Assembly (NCBI GenBank): GCA_045597945.1
Contig: JAZLLD010000066.1
Location: 1-15,529 of the forward strand
DNA length: 15,529 nt
Origin: Colimorpha sp045597945
GTDB taxonomy: Bacteria; Bacteroidota; Bacteroidia; Bacteroidales; P3
Reading direction: 5' to 3'
Both the position numbers and the translations under genes were made by a program. The notes below the pieces were generated by a model. It did no database searches. It was not told the origin of the DNA and was given only the letters and a program-made list of their open reading frames with translations. Each line of letters begins with the position of its first letter. The first letter of the stretch is position 1. This document shows positions 1 through 7,521 of this stretch, one piece after another.

Positions 1-915
1 AACCACTTTTCTTATCTCCACAAAATCGGTGGCCAGAATCGGCACCCCGGCTTGCGCAAAATCGGCAATTCTATTTGGCAAAGCATAGCGGTAGTTCAGT
101 CCCAAATCCTCCAGCAAGCACACACCCAAGTCGGCCTTTGCTGTCAGTTGGTGTAGCTGATCCGGAGCTATTCGACCCAGAAAAACCACTCTTTCACTCC
201 AAGGCAACTCCTTGGAATACAGCTCCAAATCCTGCTTTACATCGCCATCGCCAGCCACCACCAGCTTGCACTCCGGCAGCCACTGCATAGCGTCAATCAA
301 CTCCTTCACTCCGCGACCCACATTCACGGCACCTTGGTACAAAATCACCTTGGCATCACCCTCGGTGTGAACCCAGTGTAGACCCAGTGTAGACTCGCTC
401 AACGGCAGGTTTCTCACCACGGTCATTCCCACCCCATAGCGGCGCTTATATTCCTCCGCCACGCTGCCGCACACCGTGAACGCCGCATCCACTCTCGGCA
501 GACAAGTGCGCTCAACCCATTTCCACACATTCTGAACCCTTGTACGACCCACAAGTTCAGGCACTTCCGGGAAGAGTTCATGTGCGTCGAAGAACAGCTT
601 TTTGCCCCGCAATCGGGCAGCCCAAGTGCAAGCCAGCAATGTGTCGGTATCATTTGCGAAATATGCGTCGGCCCTGGAAAACAGCAGTTTAAGGAATAAT
701 CTCAAATTGTATTCGGCATAGAAAAGCCCGGATCGGCGAAACGCAAGCCGCATCCGCCTTGTGGCATAGCCGCGTTTCTGCAGTGCGGCACTCTCCGGCA
801 GCCTGCGGCCCACAAGGGTCACCGCATAACCGGCTTCGGCCAAAGCACGGCAACTGCGGTCGACTCGTTGGTCGGTCACCAAATCATTTGTCACAGCCAG
901 TACAATTCTTTTCAT
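1..915 (-). CDS. Glycosyltransferase, family 4-like (C-terminus beyond left edge)
   Basis: Reading from ATG 915-913 on the minus strand gives 305 codons with no stop before the left edge, so the last part of the protein is missing. The N-terminus has a Rossmann start (MKRIVLAVTNDLVTDQRVDR), and the TDQRV motif is common in GT4-type enzymes of Bacteroidota. Further motifs are DAHELFPEVPEL (about residues 119-130), an ILYQGAVNVGRG nucleotide-binding start near residue 190, VVAGDGD, and GLNYRYALPNR near the C-terminal donor-sugar site. There is no signal peptide, so it should act at the cytoplasmic face of the membrane, transferring a sugar from a nucleotide donor to a glycan or lipid acceptor. 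Donor and acceptor cannot be told from sequence. It diverges from priA with 76 bp between the starts. It contains an 11-bp tandem repeat (371-392) yet stays in frame on both sides. Family assignment is firm; the specific role is unknown. Confidence 0.85.
   Translation of the reverse strand, partial: MKRIVLAVTNDLVTDQRVDRSCRALAEAGYAVTLVGRRLPESAALQKRGYATRRMRLAFRRSGLFYAEYNLRLFLKLLFSRADAYFANDTDTLLACTWAARLRGKKLFFDAHELFPEVPELVGRTRVQNVWKWVERTCLPRVDAAFTVCGSVAEEYKRRYGVGMTVVRNLPLSESTLGLHWVHTEGDAKVILYQGAVNVGRGVKELIDAMQWLPECKLVVAGDGDVKQDLELYSKELPWSERVVFLGRIAPDQLHQLTAKADLGVCLLEDLGLNYRYALPNRIADFAQAGVPILATDFVEIRKVV
371..392. repeat. 11-bp tandem duplication inside glycosyltransferase gene
   Basis: The plus-strand unit ACCCAGTGTAG occurs twice, head to tail, at 371-381 and 382-392. 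It lies within the minus-strand glycosyltransferase, in the stretch between the VVRNLP and VILYQGA motifs. Eleven is not a multiple of three, but both flanking conserved motifs are in the same frame with two copies present, so the two-copy allele is the coding form. Loss or gain of one unit would shift the frame. Confidence 0.9.
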
Positions 916-973
916 ATATTTTTAATGCCGAAAAAATTTTACTCAATTTATAACGCAAAAAGAAAAAATTTCG

Positions 974-981
974 TACTTTTG
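974..981 (+). promoter_or_regulatory. Bacteroidota-type -7 element upstream of priA
   Basis: TACTTTTG matches the Bacteroidota -7 consensus TAnnTTTG. The start codon of priA begins only 11 bases past the element, so transcription would start within a few bases of the ATG. No good -33 element (TTTG or TTG at 19-21 bp) is visible, only an A/T-rich stretch. Inferred by match to consensus and by position. Confidence 0.6.
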
Positions 982-991
982 CAAAATAAAA

Positions 992-3493
992 ATGGAAACA
1001 TATTTTGTCGATGTCATATTGCCCCTCCACATCCACGGCACCTATACCTACCGTGTGCCGCAGGAGTATAACGATGTCATTAAAGTAGGCCAACGTGTTG
1101 TGGTTCAGTTCGGTCCAAAGCGGCTCTACTCGGCCGTGGTCCGCAAAATCCACGACGTCGTACCTCAGTACAAAGTAAAATATGTCCTCTCCATTTTGGA
1201 TGAACAACCCATCGTCAACGACTCACTTTTTCGTTTTTGGGAATGGATTGCCGACTATTACATGTGCTACATCGGCGATGTGATGGCCATCGCCCTGCCC
1301 TCGGCATTCCGGCTGGCCAGCGAGTCCTCGGTTTCCATCCATCCCGAATTCTCCGGCGAATTGTCGGACCTGACCGATCAGGAGTTGAAAGTGGTCCAAC
1401 TCCTCACCGACCATCCGGTAATGACCGTTGCCGACATATCCCGAGCCATCGGCCTACAGAAGATGATGCCGCTGCTCAACACAATGATTGAGCGCGAGAT
1501 AATTGTGATGGACGAAGAGTTGCGCCAGCGATTCACTCCCCGCACTTCAACCTATATAGCCCTAGCCGAGGAATATTCCGACCAGGAAAAGCTTCGCACA
1601 CTTTTCGACACACTTGAGCAAAAGAAGAGCACCCACAAACAGCTGGATGTGCTCATGAAGTTCATGCAGATGACTCAGTTTGGCAAAGAAGCCGTTGAAA
1701 AGCGTAAACTGTTGGATACCAGCTCGGGCAACACCATCTCCGACTCGGCCTTGCGCACGCTAATCAAGAATGGAGTGCTGGCCCAGGAGGAAAAAGTTGA
1801 GTCTAGGCTTGAGCACTACGACTCGACGACTTCTGCCGACTCCATCGTCCTAAACGAGGAGCAACAAGCTGCATACAAATACATTACAAATTCCCCTAAG
1901 TCGGTCACACTGCTGCATGGTGTCACGTCGTCAGGCAAGACCGAGGTGTACATCCGCCTCATCAACGATGTCATTAGCCGCGGCCAGCAAGTGCTCTTCC
2001 TCCTTCCCGAAATCGCACTCACTGCCCAAATTATCAATAGATTAAGGAAATATTTCGGCGACAAGGTCGGCATCTATCATTCCCGATTCAGTGCCTCTCA
2101 GCGCGCCGAGGTGTGGAACAAGACGATGACCGATGATGCTGACCAGCGCTACAAGGTGCTGCTCGGCGCACGGAGTGCCCTGTTCCTCCCCTATCGCGAC
2201 TTGGGCTTAATTATTGTGGATGAGGAACATGACAACTCCTATAAGCAATACGACCCAGCCCCGCGATACAATGGCCGCGATGCCGCCGTCATGCTGGCCC
2301 AGATTTGGAAATGCCCCACGGTCTTGGGATCCGCAACCCCCTCGGTTGAAAGCTATTTCAATGCCCAGCAAGGCAAGTACGGCTTCTGCGAGATGAAGAA
2401 ACGCTACGGTGGCCTGCAGCTCCCCGAGGTGATGTGCGCCGACATGAAGGCCGAAAACACTCGCATCCGCCAAGAACTTGGAAAACAAGCCTCTGCGGGC
2501 ACCACTCATTTCTCCAAGTTCCTGCTCGACCACATCCGCACCGCCCTGGACAACCACGAGCAAGTGATTCTCTTCCAGAACCGGCGAGGATTTTCGCTCC
2601 GCATAGAGTGCGACGACTGCCATTGGACCCCGCAATGCCAGCACTGCGATGTGTCGCTGGTCTACCACAAAGCCACCAACAGCATGCGCTGCCACTATTG
2701 CGGATATTCCATTCCCCTGCCTTCCGAATGCCCCGCCTGCCACAGCCACCACCTCACCCTCAAAGGATTTGGCACCGAGCGCATTGAAGACGACCTGTCC
2801 ATCATCTTCCCCAATGCCAAAGTGGCCAGGATGGACCTGGACAGCACGGCCCAGAAAAACCGCTATATGGAAATCATCAACGACTTCCAAGACCGCCGCA
2901 TCGACATCCTGGTGGGCACTCAGATGGTCACTAAAGGGCTAGACTTCGACAATGTGAGTGTGGTGGGAATCGTGAGTGCCGACAACCTCATTTTCTTCCC
3001 CGACTTCAGAGCCTATGAGCGTGCCTTCCAGCAGATGACCCAAGTATCCGGTCGCGCAGGCCGCCACGGCCACCAAGGCAAGGTGATTATCCAGACCTAC
3101 AACCCTTACCACCAAGCCATTCGCGACGTAATCGACAACAACTATCTGTCGATGTACAACAGTCAGATTGTTGAGCGCCGTGTGTTCCGCTATCCGCCCT
3201 ATTTCCGACTGATAGACATTACATTAAAGCATCGCGATGTTGAAATCCTGAATGATGCTGCCGCACGATTTGCCGCCCAGCTGCGTGGCGTTTTCGCCCA
3301 GCGCGTCATCGGTCCGGAATACCCAAGCATTTCGCGCATCCGCGGCCTTTATCTCAAAAAAATAATCATCCGATTCGACCGCACCGAAGCCATTGCCGAG
3401 GCCAAGCGAATCATTCTGGACATTGCCGACAAACTCAAAACCGACAAGTCGCTCGCCACACTCCAAATCCATTTCGATGTGGACCCGCAATAG
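992..3493 (+). CDS. priA: Primosomal protein N' (replication restart helicase PriA)
   Basis: An 833-residue superfamily 2 DNA helicase that recognises stalled or collapsed replication forks and starts reloading of the replicative helicase, acting in the cytoplasm. The N-terminal DNA-binding domain is recognisable (VDVILPLHIHGTYTYRVP at the start, then VGQRVVVQFG). The Walker A motif is GVTSSGKT at residues 310-317, the Walker B is DEEH at 410-413, followed by GSATPS and QNRRGFS. Four Cys pairs (C540/C543, C549/C552, C567/C570, C580/C583) form the two zinc sites typical of PriA. Motifs TKGLDF and QVSGRAGR (684-691) complete the helicase core. It is about 100 residues longer than the E. coli protein; the extra length seems to lie in the stretch between the N-terminal domain and Walker A. 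ATG 992 is chosen because it begins the conserved domain and follows a -7 element directly. It is monocistronic as far as visible: a 591-bp spacer follows. Confidence 0.97.
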   Translation: METYFVDVILPLHIHGTYTYRVPQEYNDVIKVGQRVVVQFGPKRLYSAVVRKIHDVVPQYKVKYVLSILDEQPIVNDSLFRFWEWIADYYMCYIGDVMAIALPSAFRLASESSVSIHPEFSGELSDLTDQELKVVQLLTDHPVMTVADISRAIGLQKMMPLLNTMIEREIIVMDEELRQRFTPRTSTYIALAEEYSDQEKLRTLFDTLEQKKSTHKQLDVLMKFMQMTQFGKEAVEKRKLLDTSSGNTISDSALRTLIKNGVLAQEEKVESRLEHYDSTTSADSIVLNEEQQAAYKYITNSPKSVTLLHGVTSSGKTEVYIRLINDVISRGQQVLFLLPEIALTAQIINRLRKYFGDKVGIYHSRFSASQRAEVWNKTMTDDADQRYKVLLGARSALFLPYRDLGLIIVDEEHDNSYKQYDPAPRYNGRDAAVMLAQIWKCPTVLGSATPSVESYFNAQQGKYGFCEMKKRYGGLQLPEVMCADMKAENTRIRQELGKQASAGTTHFSKFLLDHIRTALDNHEQVILFQNRRGFSLRIECDDCHWTPQCQHCDVSLVYHKATNSMRCHYCGYSIPLPSECPACHSHHLTLKGFGTERIEDDLSIIFPNAKVARMDLDSTAQKNRYMEIINDFQDRRIDILVGTQMVTKGLDFDNVSVVGIVSADNLIFFPDFRAYERAFQQMTQVSGRAGRHGHQGKVIIQTYNPYHQAIRDVIDNNYLSMYNSQIVERRVFRYPPYFRLIDITLKHRDVEILNDAAARFAAQLRGVFAQRVIGPEYPSISRIRGLYLKKIIIRFDRTEAIAEAKRIILDIADKLKTDKSLATLQIHFDVDPQ

Positions 3494-3604
3494 TCCACCC
3501 TTTTTCAGCCATTCCTCCCCACCAAAAATCCACAATTTTGACTGAAAATCACCCTATTACACCAAACAAATCCACCACAAACACCAGCTATCACCGCCAC
3601 ACCA

Positions 3605-3735
3605 CTCCCGCCCTACCTCCGCTAGTTTTACCTTATTTATACTATATTTATACCTTAGTTATCCTATTATATATAGTATAAATATAGAATAAATAAGGTA
3701 TAAATATAGGATAAGGAACGGGGTTACGGCGGGAG
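3605..3735. repeat. Large imperfect palindrome with GC-rich outer and AT-rich inner arms
   Basis: The inner arms, 3631-3654 and 3675-3698, pair at 22 of 24 positions around a 20-base loop and consist almost only of A and T with CC/GG ends. Outside these, 3605-3621 and 3719-3735 are also inverted copies (CTCCCGCC against GGCGGGAG exactly, 14 of 17 overall). The right side carries a second, shortened copy of the inner arm (3698-3716), a direct repeat of 3676-3698 with a 4-base deletion, so alternative foldings exist. It could be a small non-autonomous mobile element, a processed RNA hairpin, or the priA terminator region. No transposase is nearby and no target-site duplication is evident. Confidence 0.75.
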
Positions 3736-4040
3736 AACAGGGTGGTTGGCAGCATGGTAGCATGGCATGTGAAAATGGATTTGACAACATGATTAAACCA
3801 CAAAATGAATGTTGGCGAAATTGCTGATTTATTGAAGAAATAAGAATTTGGCCGGGGATGAAATGCCTGGTCCTAGAGCAAATATCCGCCAAAGACTAGC
3901 CTCATGGATTTTGTGCCTCCCATTCCGAACATTAACATAATCACATAATTGCCAGCTTGTTATAATTACAAAATCTTGAAACATAGGCTGAAGAAACGGC
4001 CTTGGGTGAAAAATCTTTTCAAACTTTGAAGAAAAGTTCG

Positions 4041-4048
4041 TATCTTTG
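4041..4048 (+). promoter_or_regulatory. -7 element of the aguBA operon
   Basis: TATCTTTG fits TAnnTTTG exactly and lies 36 bp before the ATG at 4085, implying a leader of about 30 bases. A TTTT run at 4016-4019 sits at the right distance for a degenerate -33 element. The element overlaps a possible TTG start at 4046, which argues against that upstream start being used. Confidence 0.7.
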
Positions 4049-4084
4049 CATTTTGTAAATAAATATTATTCTTATTGTATCTAT

Positions 4085-4954
4085 ATGAAAGTCAAAGTAG
4101 GTATTGCCCAGATGGCCTGTGTGGCCGACAAGCAAGAAAACATTGTTCGTTATACTGAGAAGGTTAGAGAATTGGCCGCCGGCGGCGCCCAGATTATCTG
4201 CCTCCAGGAACTTTTCGCCTCGCTCTATTTCTGCGATGTGGAGGACTATGAGAATTTCAAACTGGCCGAGGCTATTCCCGAGGGTCCCACCTGCCAACAC
4301 TTTATGGCTCTGGCCAAGGAACTGGGTGTGGTTTTGGTGTGCTCACTCTTTGAAAAACGCGCCGAAGGGCTCTACCACAATACCACCGCCGTGATTGATG
4401 CCGACGGCAGCTATCTTGGCAAATATCGCAAGATGCACATTCCCGACGATCCCGGATACTACGAGAAGTTCTACTTCACCCCCGGCGACCTCGGCTACAA
4501 GGTTTTCAAGACTAAATATGCCACCCTTGGCGTGCTGATCTGCTGGGACCAGTGGTATCCTGAGGCAGCCCGCATCACCAGCCTGAAGGGCGCCGAGTTG
4601 CTCTTCTTCCCCACCGCCATTGGCTGGGATTTGAGCCAGGATGAGGACACCAACCGCGAGCAGTACGAGGCTTGGCAGACCATCCAGCGCAGCCATGCCG
4701 TGGCTAACGGCGTGCCTGTGATTAGCGTCAACCGCACTGGCCTTGAGGGCGGTATGCAGTTCTGGGGCGGCAGCTTTATCACCAATGCTTTCGGCCGCGT
4801 GCTCTACCAGGCACCCCACTACGACGAGACACTGCATATCCAGGAGCTTGATCTTGAGCAGAGCGACCACTACCGCAAGCACTGGCCCTATTATCGCGAC
4901 CGCCGCATCGACTCTTACTCGCCTATCCTCAAGCGTTTTATCGACGAGGACTAA
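4085..4954 (+). CDS. aguB: N-carbamoylputrescine amidohydrolase
   Basis: A 289-residue nitrilase-superfamily enzyme that hydrolyses N-carbamoylputrescine to putrescine, CO2 and ammonia, the last step of the agmatine route to polyamines; cytoplasmic. The Glu-Lys-Cys triad is visible as E42 (in CLQELFAS), K116 (in YRKMHIPDD) and C153 (in LICWDQWYPEA). The sequence PGYYEKFYFTPGD and the FPTAIGW segment are characteristic of this subgroup rather than of general nitrilases. ATG 4085 is preferred over an in-frame TTG at 4046, because the extra 13 residues are not conserved-looking and that TTG lies inside the promoter. The length is normal for the family. aguA follows after 44 bases on the same strand without an intervening promoter-like motif, so the two genes form an operon. 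Confidence 0.95.
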   Translation: MKVKVGIAQMACVADKQENIVRYTEKVRELAAGGAQIICLQELFASLYFCDVEDYENFKLAEAIPEGPTCQHFMALAKELGVVLVCSLFEKRAEGLYHNTTAVIDADGSYLGKYRKMHIPDDPGYYEKFYFTPGDLGYKVFKTKYATLGVLICWDQWYPEAARITSLKGAELLFFPTAIGWDLSQDEDTNREQYEAWQTIQRSHAVANGVPVISVNRTGLEGGMQFWGGSFITNAFGRVLYQAPHYDETLHIQELDLEQSDHYRKHWPYYRDRRIDSYSPILKRFIDED

Positions 4955-4998
4955 CTTCAACTTTCATCAATAGCTAATAACATTTAACCGCATAGTAA

Positions 4999-6045
4999 AT
5001 GACTCCTAAAGAACTTGGTTATTACATGCCCGCAGAGTGGGCCCAGCATAAAGCAACTTGGCTCAGCTACCCTCACAACGAGGATTCCTGGCCTGGGAAG
5101 ATTGAGACGATTTTCCCATCGTATCATCTGTTTATCAAGACCTTGTCGGAAGACGAGGAAGTCCACATCAATGTGGTGGACCAGCAGATGCAGGACCATG
5201 TGGCCGAGAGTTTGATTAAGATTGGTGCCAAGATGGAGAATATCTTCCTCCATCAGTTCCCCACCAATGATGCATGGTGCCGCGACCACGGCCCCGCATT
5301 CCTCCTCAATCGCCAGGACCCCGGCAAGCGCGCCATTGTGAACTGGAACCACAACGCCTGGGGGGGCAAGTATCCTTATGAGCTGGACACCCAGATTCCT
5401 AAACATATTCACACCCTCCTTTCTCAGACCGAGAAGAGTCTCGAACTCTTTGAACCCGGCATCGTGATGGAAGGCGGCAGCATCGATGTAAATGGCTGCG
5501 GCGACCTCCTGACTACCACCAACTGCCTGCTCAATCCCAACCGAAACCCTCACTTGAACCAGTCGCAGATAGAAGACTATCTTAGAAGCTATTACGGTGT
5601 GGAAAATATCATCTGGCTGGGCGACGGTATCGTGGGCGACGACACCGATGGCCATGTTGATGATTTGAGCCGATTTATTAATGAGGACACCATCATTACC
5701 GCTGTTGAAGAAGATGCCTGGGATGAGAACTACGAGGTGCTGCAAGCCAACCTGAAGACCCTCAATTCTTGTCGCCTGGCCAATGGCAAACAGCCAAACA
5801 TCGTGGAGCTGCCCATGCCCGACATGGTGTTCTACGACAACCAGCGTCTCCCTGCCAGCTATGCCAACTTCTACATTGCCAACAAGAAGGTTATATTCCC
5901 CACTTATCGCTGCATCACTGACAACGAGGCCGCCTACATTCTTGAGGCATGCTTCCCTGAGCACGAGATTGTGGGTATCGACAGCACCGATATTGTCTGG
6001 GGGCTGGGCAGCTTCCACTGCCTGAGCCAGCAAGAGCCAAAGTAA
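4999..6045 (+). CDS. aguA: Agmatine deiminase
   Basis: A 348-residue cytoplasmic enzyme that deiminates agmatine to N-carbamoylputrescine and ammonia, supplying the substrate of AguB just upstream. It belongs to the peptidyl-arginine-deiminase-like (PAD_porph) family. Conserved features are WLSYPHN near the N-terminus, DAWCRDHGP, AWGGKYP, EGGSIDVNG, then DTDGHVDD with D217 and H219, and the C-terminal GSFHCLSQQEP with the nucleophile Cys at 341. The length is typical. P. gingivalis peptidylarginine deiminase shares the fold but is a secreted protein; here there is no signal peptide, and linkage to aguB supports the agmatine enzyme. A run of seven G (5360-5366) encodes part of the conserved WGGK. 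The gene ends before a strong terminator at 6260. Confidence 0.96.
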   Translation: MTPKELGYYMPAEWAQHKATWLSYPHNEDSWPGKIETIFPSYHLFIKTLSEDEEVHINVVDQQMQDHVAESLIKIGAKMENIFLHQFPTNDAWCRDHGPAFLLNRQDPGKRAIVNWNHNAWGGKYPYELDTQIPKHIHTLLSQTEKSLELFEPGIVMEGGSIDVNGCGDLLTTTNCLLNPNRNPHLNQSQIEDYLRSYYGVENIIWLGDGIVGDDTDGHVDDLSRFINEDTIITAVEEDAWDENYEVLQANLKTLNSCRLANGKQPNIVELPMPDMVFYDNQRLPASYANFYIANKKVIFPTYRCITDNEAAYILEACFPEHEIVGIDSTDIVWGLGSFHCLSQQEPK

Positions 6046-6259
6046 CACAGGTTATTCATCATTGCCACCATCTATGCATAGGTGCATGGAGAGAGGAATC
6101 TACCTATATAGTAAAAAGAGAGTCAGCGAAAACCAAGATTCGCTGGTCCATTGAGCGTTTTCTTCGGCCATATATCCTTAAACACTTTCATTATCTCTTC
6201 AGACCAGAATAATAAAGTATTTCCCCATATCAACGTGATTAACAATTAGAAACAATAAT

Positions 6260-6300
6260 AAAGCGACAAGAATCTCGTATTCTTGTCGCTTTGTCGTTTT
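6260..6300. terminator. Bidirectional hairpin terminator between aguA and the protease gene
   Basis: A perfect 14-bp stem (6260-6273 with 6279-6292) with a 5-base loop is followed by TTGTCGTTTT on the plus strand; on the minus strand the hairpin is followed by CTTTATTATTG. It stands between two convergent genes, so it can end both transcripts. Upstream, 6046-6259 holds only a 7-bp inverted repeat (6124-6130 with 6139-6145) and no convincing gene. Confidence 0.85.
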
Positions 6301-6341
6301 AGTCTATCTGTATTGAATTTTATTCAAACAGAATAACCAAC

Positions 6342-7403
6342 TTAGTTTCGGATAATCTCGGTAGTACCTTGAGAATTTTGAAGGGTGACGGTGGTTGCAT
6401 GGGTCTTGCCATCGCGATAATAGGTCACCCGGACATGGTCGCCGGGAGCAAATCTGCCTAACTCCTGCATCATTTCAGCAAAACTATTTACCTCAGTGTA
6501 GTTAATACTGAGCAGTAAGTCGCCACGCTTCAGTCCAGCTTTGTCGGCAGCAGCATTAGGAACAATGCGACCAATCAGTAGGCCTCGCACATCGCTCAAA
6601 CCCATCTGCTTAGCCTTTTCGGCAGTCATTTCATACACATTCACACCAAGATAGCCACGCTGCACATGCCCATATTTCTTCAAGTCGTTTGTCACCTTTT
6701 GTGCCAAGTTAGAGGGAATGGCAAAACTATAGCCGGTGTAGTAGCCATCGGCAGATGCGATAGCCGTGACAATGCCAATGAGTCGAGCCTTGGAGTCGAC
6801 CAAAGCGCCACCAGAATTGCCCGGATTGACTGCCGCGTCGGTCTGGATGAACGACTCTATAGGGCTCTCTCCCTGGGTGTTGTCAATGATTCCCATATTC
6901 CTAGCCTTGGCGCTGATGATGCCTGCCGTCACCGTGGAAGTGAGGTTGAAAGGATTACCAATTGCCAGAACTGGCTGGCCCACACGGGCACTGTCGGAAT
7001 TGCCAAAGGAGATAGGCTTGAGGCCCGTAGCGTCAATTTTAATCAATGCCAAATCTGTGGCAGGGTCATTGCCGACAAGTCGGGCCTGTAAGACTCTCTT
7101 ATCGTTGAGTGTCACACTGATACGCTCTGCATCTTGAACCACATGATTATTGGTAACAATGTACCCATCGGCAGAGATAATCACACCCGAGCCATAGGCG
7201 CTGTACTCTCTTCGCTGCATACCCTGATTGATATAAAAACCAAAGAAAGACTGGTAAAGCGGCGTCAAGCGCGACTGCACAGTGCGGATGTGAACCACAC
7301 CATCGATAGTCTGCGATGCCACATCGCTAAAATCAAATGCCGACTGAGCCTTTACACCTAGGAGGCTGGTCAGGAGGATAATTGCGGTCAATAATTTCTT
7401 CAT
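6342..7403 (-). CDS. Secreted HtrA/Do-type serine protease with a single PDZ domain
   Basis: A 353-residue envelope protease, inferred to degrade or monitor misfolded proteins in the periplasm. ATG 7403 is chosen over an upstream start at 7454, because it places the signal peptide MKKLLTAIILLTSLLGVKA at the N-terminus with a cleavage site before Q20. The trypsin-like domain carries the triad H87 (TNNHVV), D117 (TDLALIKI) and S197 (NPGNSGGAL). One PDZ domain occupies about residues 249-345 (RGYLGVNV, then AAADKAGLKRGDLLLSIN). DegP/DegQ of E. coli have two PDZ domains and DegS has one, so this architecture is DegS-like, although the segment looks like a cleavable signal rather than an anchor. 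It diverges from the operon starting at 7522 with 118 bp between the starts, and is convergent with aguA. Confidence 0.93.
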   Translation of the reverse strand: MKKLLTAIILLTSLLGVKAQSAFDFSDVASQTIDGVVHIRTVQSRLTPLYQSFFGFYINQGMQRREYSAYGSGVIISADGYIVTNNHVVQDAERISVTLNDKRVLQARLVGNDPATDLALIKIDATGLKPISFGNSDSARVGQPVLAIGNPFNLTSTVTAGIISAKARNMGIIDNTQGESPIESFIQTDAAVNPGNSGGALVDSKARLIGIVTAIASADGYYTGYSFAIPSNLAQKVTNDLKKYGHVQRGYLGVNVYEMTAEKAKQMGLSDVRGLLIGRIVPNAAADKAGLKRGDLLLSINYTEVNSFAEMMQELGRFAPGDHVRVTYYRDGKTHATTVTLQNSQGTTEIIRN

Positions 7404-7463
7404 TTGAATAGATTTTTTTAGTTTTTCTTGAACATTTTTTATAACCAAAAACAAATAAAATTA

Positions 7464-7492
7464 TTGTATGGTTAATATTTTTTGTATCTTTG
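7464..7492 (+). promoter_or_regulatory. Promoter of the glycosyltransferase-DUF3857 operon
   Basis: TATCTTTG at 7485-7492 is an exact TAnnTTTG -7 element, and TTG at 7464-7466 lies 18 bp upstream as a -33 element. The predicted leader is about 25 bases, A/T-rich, ending at ATG 7522. This is the best-matching promoter in the window and seems to serve the genes up to the terminator at 12174. Confidence 0.75.
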
Positions 7493-7521
7493 CAAAATTT
7501 TAATAAGTATATAATATAATA

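Larger units (their letters stand above)
3494..4084. other. Non-coding spacer between priA and aguB
   Basis: No ORF here has recognisable protein features; a 77-codon minus-strand frame (3659-3892) has a composition unlike a real protein and overlaps a palindrome. The spacer holds weak inverted repeats just after priA (TTTTCAG at 3502-3508 with CTGAAAA at 3542-3548), the large palindrome at 3605-3735, two near-identical AGCATGG copies at 3751-3757 and 3759-3765, and the aguB promoter at its right end. No tRNA or known RNA was recognised. Confidence 0.7.

Noticed and set aside
4046..4084. Upstream in-frame TTG start for aguB adding 13 residues.
   Set aside because: The TTG lies inside the TATCTTTG promoter element, so it would not be in the mRNA; the family's N-terminus begins at the ATG at 4085.
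5360..5366. Run of seven G in aguA as a possible phase-variable tract.
   Set aside because: It encodes the conserved WGGK motif, the gene is in frame, and seven G is short; agmatine deiminase is not a usual target of phase variation.
4984..6048. A 354-codon minus-strand open frame covering almost all of aguA.
   Set aside because: The plus strand encodes an unmistakable agmatine deiminase with catalytic Cys; the antisense frame is a codon-usage shadow.
6078..6212. A plus-strand open frame after aguA that contains KIRWSIERF, reminiscent of the C-terminal part of IS4-type transposases.
   Set aside because: Only R-x3-E of the Y-R-E-K signature fits; the Tyr and Lys are not at the right spacing, there is no start codon, no inverted repeats and no other transposase remnant. 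The opposite strand reads equally plausibly, so chance is the simpler view.
7404..7454. Upstream start for the HtrA-type protease adding 17 residues.
   Set aside because: It would bury the signal peptide behind a charged segment; the ATG at 7403 gives a standard export signal.
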